From the NCBI GenBank assembly GCA_002212725.1, contig MTCR01000130.1, positions 1-64,000 of the forward strand: a stretch of 64,000 nucleotides of DNA, written 5' to 3'. Source of the stretch: Sphingobacteriales bacterium TSM_CSM. GTDB taxonomy: Bacteria; Bacteroidota; Bacteroidia; Chitinophagales; UBA2359. The notes under the pieces are model-generated. The model saw only the letters and a program-made list of their open reading frames with translations. It did not search any database and was not told the origin of the DNA. How positions within the stretch are numbered: position 1 is the stretch's first letter; each line of letters begins with the position of its first letter. Shown here in pieces: positions 34,398 through 42,306 of the stretch. A program made the translations under genes and the position numbers.

Positions 34398-34781
34398 TTA
34401 TGGGTTGATTGCCTCGGCAAAACGGCGATACCAGTTTAAAAAAGCGAGTACTTCATTAGTAATGGCGCGGTAAACGGCGGGGTCTTCTAAATTGATGAGG
34501 TAATCAATAAAGCCGGTATCGGTATTGTTGGTAACCTTAGCATGAATATCAGGCGCTACTTTCTTAATATCGGCTTTCAGCCATTTTATGATATCGGCAT
34601 AAATGATATTGTATGCCTGCCTGTTTTTTGATTTTATGAAAGCCAATGCCGGAGCTAAGCCATGACTTGAAATCATCATGGGCACTTTTTTTGCGTAAGA
34701 TTTAAACTCATCGGTTTTGTTTGCTGCCTGAACGTATTCTAAGGCTTTGGCGGCTCTGCCTTGCTCTACTTTACTTCGCAT
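34398..34781 (-). CDS. cmr5: Type III-B small subunit Cmr5 (Cas11)
   Basis: A 127-residue all-helical protein of the size of Cmr5/Cas11, which forms the minor filament along the target RNA. The N-terminus RVEQGRAAKALEYV-like pattern (RSKVEQGRAAKALEYVQ) and a conserved Tyr/Lys region (YAKKVPMMISSHGLAPALAF) match Cmr5. The assignment also rests on its place between cmr4 and cmr6, 23 and 12 nt away. Confidence 0.9.
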   Translation of the reverse strand: MRSKVEQGRAAKALEYVQAANKTDEFKSYAKKVPMMISSHGLAPALAFIKSKNRQAYNIIYADIIKWLKADIKKVAPDIHAKVTNNTDTGFIDYLINLEDPAVYRAITNEVLAFLNWYRRFAEAINP

Positions 34782-34804
34782 AGTTTATGTGGGTTTTAGG
34801 TAGG

Positions 34805-35908
34805 TTAGAGTAAATGAGTTCTGAGTACACCTTTTCCTAATGTGGTATTAGCGCCCAATTGAAAAACGTAGTTGAGTTGTTCAGTGAGGGTGTCGGTTAC
34901 AAAGTTCTGCACTTCTTGTGCGCTTAGGGTAGCTTTTTTACCGCGTTCATCGGTAAACATGGCAAGGCTGTACAAGATGCTCTCGGTGGGCAGGTATTCT
35001 TCGGTAAACAGTGCACCATCAGCTACGGTCCCGGTTTGGTTGTCTATTTTGGTGCGGGTTACTACTTCGGTGCTGAGTTTTACAAAATCTCTGAAATCAT
35101 CGTCAGATAAAATAACCAATCGGGTTTTGAGCAGCGTTTGCCAGTAAGCTTGTTCGGGCTGTGCAAACAGGTGTTTGGCTAAGGTGCCGGCAAACTTGTA
35201 GGTAAGGTCATCGGTATCAGGCTTCACGTCAAAGGCGTATTCTTCCAGCACAATGGTTTTATCGTTTATGCCCACTTCGCCCACAAAACTGGGTCGGCAT
35301 TGTTGATTGCCTAGAACCAACTTGGGCACTAAGGCATCGAGGGCTTTTTTGAGGTCGTTATCTATATTGGCAATTTTGAGTTCGTGCAACAATTTTGCTA
35401 ATACCGATTTGCAGGTTATCCACACAAAAACGCCTTTCATGCTCTTAACCGGAAAAAGCAGTAAGCGCGCATCGGTAAGGGCAAGGCAGCCGGCAAACTC
35501 GTGTCCGTCTTTTTCTTTTTCATCGGGGTCGTTTTCCTTGTCTTTGTATTTAAAAAGTTTTTTCAGCCTGTTGGCGGTTGTTTTTTTCATGCTGCCATCG
35601 TCAAAGCCAAAAACCCGATGCACTTTTACATCATTAGCCTCCCAAGTGGCAAAGACTTTTTTTGGGGTTTCGTTTTCCTCGTTTTCGGAGGAGGTATTGG
35701 CTTCGTCTTTTTTTACATTTTTAAACGTTTGGTAAGCATGTTCAAAGGCTTCGCGCAATGCCCCTTTTAGCGAGGAGCTTTCAATTTTGGGGAAATCGGT
35801 ATGCCTTTCGCGCTGAATGGGCAGGTCAACAAACCCTAAGTCATCGCCGGTGCCGGCGTGCAGGGGTGTTTCGCAAATGAGAAATAGGGGGCGTGTAATT
35901 TGGTACAT
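34805..35908 (-). CDS. cmr4: Type III-B RAMP protein Cmr4 (Cas7), target-RNA nuclease subunit
   Basis: Backbone Cas7 subunit that cuts target RNA every 6 nt. TPLHAGTGDDLGFVDLPIQ carries the family's start-loop and the aspartate (D28 in GFVDLP) at the position of the catalytic Asp. QRERHTDFPKIESSSLKGAL is the canonical Cmr4 continuation. ANTTLGKGVLRT near the C-terminus is the RAMP glycine loop. At 367 residues it is longer than usual (about 300) owing to Lys/Glu-rich insertions at about residues 62-82 and 115-135. Catalysis is inferred from the retained aspartate. Confidence 0.93.
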   Translation of the reverse strand: MYQITRPLFLICETPLHAGTGDDLGFVDLPIQRERHTDFPKIESSSLKGALREAFEHAYQTFKNVKKDEANTSSENEENETPKKVFATWEANDVKVHRVFGFDDGSMKKTTANRLKKLFKYKDKENDPDEKEKDGHEFAGCLALTDARLLLFPVKSMKGVFVWITCKSVLAKLLHELKIANIDNDLKKALDALVPKLVLGNQQCRPSFVGEVGINDKTIVLEEYAFDVKPDTDDLTYKFAGTLAKHLFAQPEQAYWQTLLKTRLVILSDDDFRDFVKLSTEVVTRTKIDNQTGTVADGALFTEEYLPTESILYSLAMFTDERGKKATLSAQEVQNFVTDTLTEQLNYVFQLGANTTLGKGVLRTHLL

Positions 35909-35955
35909 AGTGTATGTAGATTTTGCGGTGTAAATGATGGAAGTGGGGGTTGCTT

Positions 35956-36054
35956 TTAAGGTAGTGGCACTACATGGGTAAACAGGGGTTTATAGTAGGC
36001 TGCTAACCCAAATTGCTCTTTTAGGCGCAGCAGGGTAAATTGTTTGTAAGACAT
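35956..36054 (-). pseudogene. 32-codon remnant of an 'MSYxxFTL' protein gene
   Basis: An ATG at 36054, 4 nt after the CARF-nuclease stop, opens a frame of 32 codons ending at TAA 35956-35958. It reads MSYKQFTLLRLKEQFGLA, then YYKPLFTHVVPLP. This resembles the N-terminus of a widespread uncharacterised family in cyanobacteria and Bacteroidota (MSYxDFTLxxVxxxFGL...LF..V.P), whose members are far longer. No continuation was found in other frames before cmr4. It is best read as a truncated relic of a gene once in this slot, or less likely a micro-ORF. Confidence 0.5.
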
Positions 36055-36058
36055 GGGC

Positions 36059-37492
36059 TTAGAGAATTATGGGTTCTAAGGAAGCAATGCGCTCTTGCAT
36101 AAAATTTGTGTAGGTATCTACGTTGATTGGAATACTGAGTTTCACTAACCAAAATGATATATCAAACCGTTGCAGTACCATTTCGTCGCGTACTCTTTTC
36201 ATACGGTCTTTGGCGCGCTCTAGTAAATCATCGGGTATAGTATCTAACAGCGTATAAACGATGTAATAAAATTCTTTTGGCTTATCCCATTCCGATGAGA
36301 TATAATTACAGGTTTTGGGGAATTGCTCCCTGATTTTTTTAAACTTAGTGGAATTGGAAAAGCTTGAAAATGGCTTGACTTCACACGCAATATAACCTGA
36401 GGGTTTTATTCCCGATGTTAGATTGCCATCAATGATAGCTTCATAAATTGAAGCATTTTCAATTGGTTCTAATAATAGGTCAATTTCGTTGCCCTTAAGT
36501 TTTTCCTCTTCATTTTGGTCTATAATTGGTACGCTTCTGACAACTTTGTAACTTTTTCGGTCTTTCCAAAAGAAAGCAAAATACTCTAATAACTTATATT
36601 CTACAAATACGCCCAATGCTGGTTTTCCTTGTGGCGCAAAATTATTTACATAATTGAAGAATAATGTACCCAATGGGCTTCGCTTTTTTCTATCGGGCAT
36701 TAGCAAGCCAAAGTTTGCTGCTTCATTAAGCAAAGCAGGGTCAATATTAGGTAGTACATCTTCGTCAAGCAAAGGGAATATGCGTTCTATTTGTTCTGCA
36801 TCAAACGCCACCGGCAGTTTTTCTAAACCTATTATTTGTCCTTCTTTGCTATCCTCATGTGTGTAGCGAAGCGGATAACCGTAAATTTGCCCCATAATGG
36901 TTAGGATAGGAATGGTGGCTTTGTATCCGCCCGATATGTTTAGTATGGGTTTATCTGTACCGGCTATGGCGTTTATGGCGGTAAGCAGGTTAGAGAAGCC
37001 GGTGGTTTGAAAAGCATTGGGGTTTTTTACCTGCAAATCGGGTATGGGTAATATAAACGCATCTGGATAGGCTGATTGATATATGCTGCGTTGTTGCCGC
37101 ATTACGCCTAATTCGCCGGTACTAACCGCCGCGGCTATTTGTATCCGTTGGGAGGTTTCATCGCCGTCTTCTTTATTAAAATTCAGCCAGGCTATCATGA
37201 GTTCGCAGGCTATAACGGAGGTAACGGTATCGGTGGCAAGGAGGTAAACTTGCAGCGTTTCGGTAGGGTTTTGTTTGGCTATTTCGTAAAGGGTGTGGAT
37301 TTCGGCGCATACTTCTTGGGCAGTTTTGGGGAAAAGTTGGTTGGTTTGGTTGTCTTCATTGCGAAATTTATCAATTTCGCCCTGAACACGTTCATTATCC
37401 CAATCAGACAGCAACGCATCTTTGCTGTTTGCAAACTGACCCTGATAATTTTGTGTTAAGATAGAAATGCCTACGGTGGTAATCACTTTCAT
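36059..37492 (-). CDS. CARF-domain protein with C-terminal PD-(D/E)XK-like nuclease domain
   Basis: A 477-residue ancillary type III effector candidate. Residues 1-225 form a CARF ligand-sensing domain: the beta1 region ITTVGISILTQNY, ATDTVTSVIACEL, and the loop NISGGYKATIP (185-195), the hallmark of APE2256/Csm6-like CARF proteins. Residues about 270-290 look like a small winged-helix linker. The C-terminal part has the PD-(D/E)XK pattern: helix VEYKLLEYF (E299), NEIDLLLEP (D338) and ACEVKPF (E371-x-K373). No HEPN RxxxxH site was seen. Established models would have cyclic oligoadenylate from Cmr2 bind CARF and switch on the nuclease. Whether it cuts DNA or RNA is unknown. Confidence 0.85.
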   Translation of the reverse strand: MKVITTVGISILTQNYQGQFANSKDALLSDWDNERVQGEIDKFRNEDNQTNQLFPKTAQEVCAEIHTLYEIAKQNPTETLQVYLLATDTVTSVIACELMIAWLNFNKEDGDETSQRIQIAAAVSTGELGVMRQQRSIYQSAYPDAFILPIPDLQVKNPNAFQTTGFSNLLTAINAIAGTDKPILNISGGYKATIPILTIMGQIYGYPLRYTHEDSKEGQIIGLEKLPVAFDAEQIERIFPLLDEDVLPNIDPALLNEAANFGLLMPDRKKRSPLGTLFFNYVNNFAPQGKPALGVFVEYKLLEYFAFFWKDRKSYKVVRSVPIIDQNEEEKLKGNEIDLLLEPIENASIYEAIIDGNLTSGIKPSGYIACEVKPFSSFSNSTKFKKIREQFPKTCNYISSEWDKPKEFYYIVYTLLDTIPDDLLERAKDRMKRVRDEMVLQRFDISFWLVKLSIPINVDTYTNFMQERIASLEPIIL

Positions 37493-37504
37493 AACTGCCC
37501 GATT

Positions 37505-38590
37505 TTAAATTTTACCTACCATTGCCAAGCCGTAGCCCTCGTTTGGCAGTTGGTCTGATATGGTTTTACAATGCAATAACTCTTTTGCCGCTTCAATAGT
37601 TCCGGCTACCAAGCGGAAGTAATAAACCGACCCGGCAGGTACGGTGCGGTACATGGTTTTGGGCTGTTGCGCTTTAAGGTCAAAACCGCCTATGGGCAGG
37701 GGTTTACCCAACGCTGTACCGGTGAGTTGCAGGGTTATTTTGTGGTCTCCGCTGCCCAATTCACCGGTGTAGTCGTTTTCGGGTTTAATCCACCCGGGCA
37801 GCCAGCCTAGGTCAAAAATGGCGGGTGTGGCAAGATAGAGTTTAAACATAGTATCGGTTGGGGCAAGCGTAAAGGGTATTTTTTCGATTACCGTTTTATT
37901 GAGTTCTACTTCAAAATGGGCTAATTTGCTATCAGCGCCCAATTTGCTAAAGGGAAGCCAATCATGGGTAAAATCGGGCAGTTCTACAACGATTTGGGTT
38001 TTATTGCTGAGGCGCTTCATATCTACCCGATAGAGTTTACCCTCATCGGTTGTAAAAGTGAGGTTATCTCTGCCTATGCCTATTTTGGGTTCTGAAACAT
38101 GATACTCAGCATTGGGGTTTATCATTGAAACATCTGCGGCGTTTAGATAGTCTTTAAGGTCAAGCAGGGTAATAATGCCTTTGCTTTTTTCATTGTCCAC
38201 CACAAAATTAGGGTAGGTTATTTGTGTAAGTGGTTTATTGCTTATTACGCCGGCTGTTGTGGCGTTTCGTGGCTGGAGTACGGTTTTAAGAGGAGTGGCA
38301 TTTTCATGGTCAGACTTTTCTACTGCAAAGTCGTTGGGGGTGGGCACACCATAACCTTTTTCTGTTTGGAGGTATATACCCGTTATATTGATGTGTTGGG
38401 TTTCTTCGTCCAAAGCCAACTTATCAGCAGTGGCAAAATTAGTTTTGCCCAAAAACAGGGTGCGGATAGCACCGTAAATAACGGAGGGCGAGGGCGGAAA
38501 TAGACTGTCTGCCCAGGAGTCGTCGCCCATAGAAAAGGGCTTACCATCGCGAAAAAAGAGGGTATCGAGGGGGTTAATCTTGATAAGCAT
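37505..38590 (-). CDS. cmr3: Type III-B RAMP protein Cmr3 (Cas5)
   Basis: Cas5-like subunit that binds the 5' tag of crRNA and contacts Cmr2. The N-terminus INPLDTLFFRDGKPFSMG is the diagnostic Cmr3 motif, followed by LFPPSPSVIYGAIRTLFL. The C-terminal glycine loop is KTISDQLPNEGYGLAMVG. At 361 residues it has the usual length. Its start overlaps the cmr2 end by 17 nt, indicating coupled translation of the two subunits that associate directly. Confidence 0.95.
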   Translation of the reverse strand: MLIKINPLDTLFFRDGKPFSMGDDSWADSLFPPSPSVIYGAIRTLFLGKTNFATADKLALDEETQHINITGIYLQTEKGYGVPTPNDFAVEKSDHENATPLKTVLQPRNATTAGVISNKPLTQITYPNFVVDNEKSKGIITLLDLKDYLNAADVSMINPNAEYHVSEPKIGIGRDNLTFTTDEGKLYRVDMKRLSNKTQIVVELPDFTHDWLPFSKLGADSKLAHFEVELNKTVIEKIPFTLAPTDTMFKLYLATPAIFDLGWLPGWIKPENDYTGELGSGDHKITLQLTGTALGKPLPIGGFDLKAQQPKTMYRTVPAGSVYYFRLVAGTIEAAKELLHCKTISDQLPNEGYGLAMVGKI

Positions 38591-40445
38591 GGGCGGCAGT
38601 TTTTAAGGGTTTATTGGTTTGGCGTTTAATGTAGTTGGCTATGTTGAGGGCTTCCAAAAAGTATTCCAGTGTTCTGGTATTATCTAACAGATGATGAAGG
38701 GCATTTTGCATGGCTGTAAAATCGGCATTTTTGAGGTCGGGCTTTTTAGAACGCTCCAAGAGGCGTTGCATTTCTAATCGGATAAAATTAGCGTTTTCAA
38801 TTTGGTTAATAAAACCGTCCATTTCTACAAACAACTCCAACTCGCGATTTAAAGACCGGATAAAGGTATCGGAAAAATTATCGGCTTGCAGGTGTTGGGT
38901 AATGGTTTGCAGGTGGGGCAGTTGTTCCCATTTAAAACAGGTTTCGTGAGTTTCGCCCGATTTTTTGAGTACGCCAATGGCAAAGGCATTTCTGCCACCC
39001 GTTTCTTTTGCAGTATTTTGCAGACTGTGGGCTTTTTGGAGGGTAATACCCAATGGAGTTTTGTAATGGGCAATGGCTATGCCGGCAGAAAAGGTAAAAT
39101 TGAAGCCGGGTTTGAGTACATCGGCAAAAGTTTGTTGGAGGGGGCTGTTTACTGTGCGGTGAAACTCGCCCTGAACTTGCAAGAGTACATTGTACAGGTG
39201 ATTGAGGTTGATGAGGGCAAGGCAATCATCGCCACCGGCATATACCACCTTGCCTTGGGGAAATTTAACAATTTCGGTTACTTTTCGGGCAAACTCGGTT
39301 AGCAATCGGGAGGTTTCCTTTTGAAACGGTAAGAGGTACTCGTTTTGCTTATCGGGTTTAAGGAAACTGCCGGTCATAATTTTACCCATGTTGTCGCCGT
39401 CAAAAGATAAAACGGCGTAGTACTTTTGCAGCCTGCCGGCGGGTAGTTTTTGCACCTGTTGGCGCACACAGTTTAGCCCGCCATCGGGCAGCCCTTGTTG
39501 GTCAAAAAATTTGGGAGTGTGGTTTTCTTCGTAAAAAACTTGCCCGTTTATTTCATTGGCTATAGTGTAAAGGCTTTGGTAAAAATTAGGCGTTTTGCCA
39601 AGACAAATAGCTATAGCTTGCAAATGATGGAGATATTGAGGTTTATTGGCACACCAGTTAAAAAAATCGTACAAGGCAATGTTTGCGGTAGAGGGAAATT
39701 CCTGTTTGTCGTATTCAAACCAACGTTTCAGGAAAGAAACGGCGCTCAATCCTTCGCCGGTTTGCAAAAGTTTGTAACGTGTTTGTTCATCGTCATGCTC
39801 CCATAAACATATCTGCTCTTTGGTGGTGAACAACTTGGTAGCCAATAGTCTGTCGGTATCGGTTTCGTCTTTGGTTTTCCGATACACTTTTACATTTCGC
39901 TCGCCATCTAAGTTGCATTTGCGCCCTTTTTCGGGCAGTTGGGCAAAGGTGCGTATGTTTTTAAGACCGCCAAATATCCTTTCGGCGGTTTGGTAGTCAT
40001 GGGCGTAGGTGGCAGGAGTGTGGGGAATAAAGAACCAGGTAATTTCTAAATGGCTGTTTATTTGGGCAAAGTAGCTTTGTTGGTCAAAATGGGGCGGGGC
40101 TTGCAATTTTTGAAGTGCTTGTTGGGCTAAATGGGTAAACCGGTTTCTTACGGCATCTTCTATGGCTTGCCCTATTGTGGCAAGGTTGCCGGCACCCTCA
40201 TAAGTACCGGCAAATTGGTTGGGTATGTTTTGATCGTCTGTGCTGCCGCCAGTAAGGTACCGGTAGGGGTAGGTAATGGCTATGCCCTGTTCCTGTGCAG
40301 TAGTAATGGCAGTAGCTGCCAAATGCGAAAGCAGCCGGCTACCGCCGTAAAGGTCTTGGGTTTTTCGGGCTTGCGCTATAAACGCCTGCACCGGACCTAC
40401 CGAAAATATAAAAATGTGGTTATTTGCGTTAGGACTTGTTGTCAT
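38574..40445 (-). CDS. cmr2: Type III-B Cas10 (Cmr2) lacking an HD domain
   Basis: Large subunit and cyclic-oligoadenylate synthase. The protein begins directly with the first Palm-like domain (IFSVGPVQAFIAQARKTQDLYGGS, residues 13-36), so the N-terminal HD nuclease of many Cas10 proteins is absent and the length is only 623. The second Palm domain has LSFDGDNMGKIM near 350 and the catalytic GGDD at 404-407 in VYAGGDDCLAL, so ATP cyclisation should be retained. The zinc-binding knuckle normally seen as CxxCG reads KCNLDGER here (C177, D180), so one ligand is replaced. It overlaps its upstream neighbour by 17 nt. Confidence 0.95.
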   Translation of the reverse strand: MTTSPNANNHIFIFSVGPVQAFIAQARKTQDLYGGSRLLSHLAATAITTAQEQGIAITYPYRYLTGGSTDDQNIPNQFAGTYEGAGNLATIGQAIEDAVRNRFTHLAQQALQKLQAPPHFDQQSYFAQINSHLEITWFFIPHTPATYAHDYQTAERIFGGLKNIRTFAQLPEKGRKCNLDGERNVKVYRKTKDETDTDRLLATKLFTTKEQICLWEHDDEQTRYKLLQTGEGLSAVSFLKRWFEYDKQEFPSTANIALYDFFNWCANKPQYLHHLQAIAICLGKTPNFYQSLYTIANEINGQVFYEENHTPKFFDQQGLPDGGLNCVRQQVQKLPAGRLQKYYAVLSFDGDNMGKIMTGSFLKPDKQNEYLLPFQKETSRLLTEFARKVTEIVKFPQGKVVYAGGDDCLALINLNHLYNVLLQVQGEFHRTVNSPLQQTFADVLKPGFNFTFSAGIAIAHYKTPLGITLQKAHSLQNTAKETGGRNAFAIGVLKKSGETHETCFKWEQLPHLQTITQHLQADNFSDTFIRSLNRELELFVEMDGFINQIENANFIRLEMQRLLERSKKPDLKNADFTAMQNALHHLLDNTRTLEYFLEALNIANYIKRQTNKPLKTAAHAYQD

Positions 40446-40755
40446 TTTTAAACCATTTTACTTGTGATAGTTTGTCTTTAAACATTTGCATGATAGCTTC
40501 TTCCCAATCGTTGGTAGTGGACAGGTAGGGAATAATGGCTTTCAGCATTTCTTTTCGGTATTCGTTGGCACGGAGGCGGTCAATGTTTATTTGGGGAAGG
40601 TAGGTTTTCACCTCTTGAAAATCGTAGTTGATTAAATCAGGGAAACTGGCATATTCAATCAGTCGCTTCAGCCTGAAAGTGGGCGAAAGCGTATCGGGGT
40701 CAATGCCTGTGGAAGCGCCGGTATCCCAAAAGTATTTAAGAAATCGTTTTTGCAT
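40429..40755 (-). CDS. Small protein paired with AbiEii-like nucleotidyltransferase (DUF6922-like)
   Basis: A 108-residue protein starting LKYFWDTGASTGIDPD and continuing with RLIEYASFPDLINYDFQEVKT-type helices. The pattern 'FWDvd...ld...iieRileyg' recalls small proteins (DUF6922-type) that sit next to AbiEii-family nucleotidyltransferases in Bacteroidota. It overlaps that gene by 20 nt and cmr2 by 17 nt, so the three are translationally linked. An antitoxin or partner role is inferred from pairing only; the family assignment is tentative. Confidence 0.65.
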   Translation of the reverse strand: MQKRFLKYFWDTGASTGIDPDTLSPTFRLKRLIEYASFPDLINYDFQEVKTYLPQINIDRLRANEYRKEMLKAIIPYLSTTNDWEEAIMQMFKDKLSQVKWFKNDNKS

Positions 40756-41416
40756 GGTGGAGGAGTTGGCGGGTTAGGTTATTTAAAAAGGCATCAAATG
40801 TTTCCTGCTCTATGGGTTGGGTAAGTAAGGCATTATTCTCAAACTGCTCGCCAAACAAACACATCACCGTTTCTTCGTAACTTGGCAGAATTATTTTAGT
40901 TGATGCCCACTGCATAACTGTTTCAAGTGGAAATTCTTTCAGTAAATAGTAAAGGTCTATGTAATCTTTCATGGTTTTGCGTCCAAACAGGGCGGCAACT
41001 TTATTGGCAGCTATGTTTTGCTTTGTATCTATGCGTATGTTACCGGAGAGAGTGGGTGGTAATATAGGTGGGGTAGGGTCATAAATAAATTCAATTTTAA
41101 GGGTGCAATTGTTTTGTTGAATAAAAAAACGTTTAAAGTATTCTGCTTCGGTGGCGGGTTGTATAGTAAACTGTTGGGAAAGTTGTTGTTGCAGTATGCG
41201 ATATTCGGTTTCAAAATCGGTTGGGGTGTAACTGTTGCCTAAGAAAAAAAGGTCTAAATCATCGGAATACCGATGTTGGTAGTAGTATCGGGCTAAACAA
41301 GTTCCTCCGGTAAGGTAAAATTTATCTGATTGCAACAAAGCCAGTACCTCATCTTGCAACGGATAAAGGTGGTTTTGGTAATAGTTTGTTTGTGCTATGG
41401 TGGCGGTGGGGAGCAT
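40736..41416 (-). CDS. AbiEii/AbiGii-family nucleotidyltransferase (toxin-type)
   Basis: A 226-residue MNT-fold protein. The nucleotidyltransferase core is FYLTGGTCLARYYY followed by YSDDLDLFF (residues 33-58; GG and Asp-x-Asp of the metal site), with a further strand CTLKIEFIYD. The family's downstream motif NKVAALFGRKTMKDYIDLYYLL is intact. AbiEii homologues modify tRNA 3' ends as toxins in abortive infection. A full AbiEi-type wHTH antitoxin is not present; the small overlapping downstream gene is the only candidate partner. It is embedded between Septu-like genes and cmr2. Confidence 0.85.
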   Translation of the reverse strand: MLPTATIAQTNYYQNHLYPLQDEVLALLQSDKFYLTGGTCLARYYYQHRYSDDLDLFFLGNSYTPTDFETEYRILQQQLSQQFTIQPATEAEYFKRFFIQQNNCTLKIEFIYDPTPPILPPTLSGNIRIDTKQNIAANKVAALFGRKTMKDYIDLYYLLKEFPLETVMQWASTKIILPSYEETVMCLFGEQFENNALLTQPIEQETFDAFLNNLTRQLLHHAKTIS

Positions 41417-41434
41417 GGTTTGCCAATTATAGAT

Positions 41435-41563
41435 TTATGTTTTTTTCAACAAGTTAATCAAATTATCAAAGCTATCCGGATATTGTTTTAAATAGTTGAT
41501 GGTTCTTTTTACATAAAAGGCGTAAGGACGTTCACTTAATGGGAGAATACTATGCAAATGCAT
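41435..41563 (-). CDS. 42-codon small ORF coupled to ptuB by TAATG
   Basis: The ATG at 41563-41561 shares its A with the ptuB stop (TAATG), the classic termination-reinitiation junction, and the frame ends 18 nt before the nucleotidyltransferase ATG. The product begins MHLHSILPLSERPYAFYV and ends in a basic helix-like segment (YLKQYPDSFDNLINLLKKT). The frame is open a further 19 codons upstream inside ptuB, but those overlap another protein. I do not recognise a family. It could be a third Septu-linked protein or a remnant. Confidence 0.45.
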   Translation of the reverse strand: MHLHSILPLSERPYAFYVKRTINYLKQYPDSFDNLINLLKKT

Positions 41564-42306
41564 TATTCTAAGGAATTTTCTTTTATTTTTTTTGTCAACC
41601 AATAAACAATGAAGCCACAAAATGGCCTCAATTTTGCGTTATGCAAGTTTTTGTTTTCATATTTATATTCTTCAAGCAATTCTTTAGCAACATCTAATTT
41701 AAATTTCCCTGATTTGAGGTCAATCACTTTTCTTTTAATGGCAGACCAAACCGAAAATCGGTGTGTTGTAAGTTGTTGGTTGTTTAAGTTTAGTTTTATA
41801 TTTATATCAGCATCTAATGTCTCATCTTTGTATGAGGCTTTTACCATAACTCGTTCCTCCCTTTCCATGACAGCATATTTTATATAGGCATCAAAATTGG
41901 GTTGTAATACTTTACTGGGATTAGGTATTACCTGTAACCTACGTTGTGATTTGGTATGGTCACAACAATGAATAGAGGCATCATCATTTTCGAGTTTTAC
42001 ATTTCCCATACAAGATGCCAACAAGTTGGAGTATTCAAGTTGAAGGCTTTCGTCTTTTTCGGTACCTCCCTTGGGAATAAAATGCTCTACGCGCATTAAA
42101 CTCAGTCCATTTACATTTGCAAGGTCAATTTGGCTTTGACAATAACAACAAATATACCCTTGCTCCTTCAATAGATTTTTCCTTAAAGCGGTAAAGGCTT
42201 CCGAATATTCGCGTTCTTCACTAAAATCTTTGTATGTTAGCAATGGATTATTTTTAATCGCATTTTTAAACTCGTGAGGGGGTTGATGTTTTTTTATGGG
42301 TATCAT
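41563..42306 (-). CDS. ptuB: Septu-like HNH endonuclease PtuB
   Basis: A 247-residue HNH nuclease of the TIGR02646/PtuB type, also found as the effector in retron Ec78-like systems. YICCYCQ (C53/C54/C56), MRVEHFIPKGG (E74-H75), EYSNLLASC (N94) and HCCDHTKS (C114-H117) form the zinc-bound HNH site. In Septu, PtuB is held by the PtuA ATPase and cleaves nucleic acid on infection. Here ptuA and ptuB share ATGA, so they are translated together. No reverse transcriptase or msr/msd is present, which argues for Septu over a retron. Confidence 0.88.
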   Translation of the reverse strand: MIPIKKHQPPHEFKNAIKNNPLLTYKDFSEEREYSEAFTALRKNLLKEQGYICCYCQSQIDLANVNGLSLMRVEHFIPKGGTEKDESLQLEYSNLLASCMGNVKLENDDASIHCCDHTKSQRRLQVIPNPSKVLQPNFDAYIKYAVMEREERVMVKASYKDETLDADINIKLNLNNQQLTTHRFSVWSAIKRKVIDLKSGKFKLDVAKELLEEYKYENKNLHNAKLRPFCGFIVYWLTKKIKENSLE

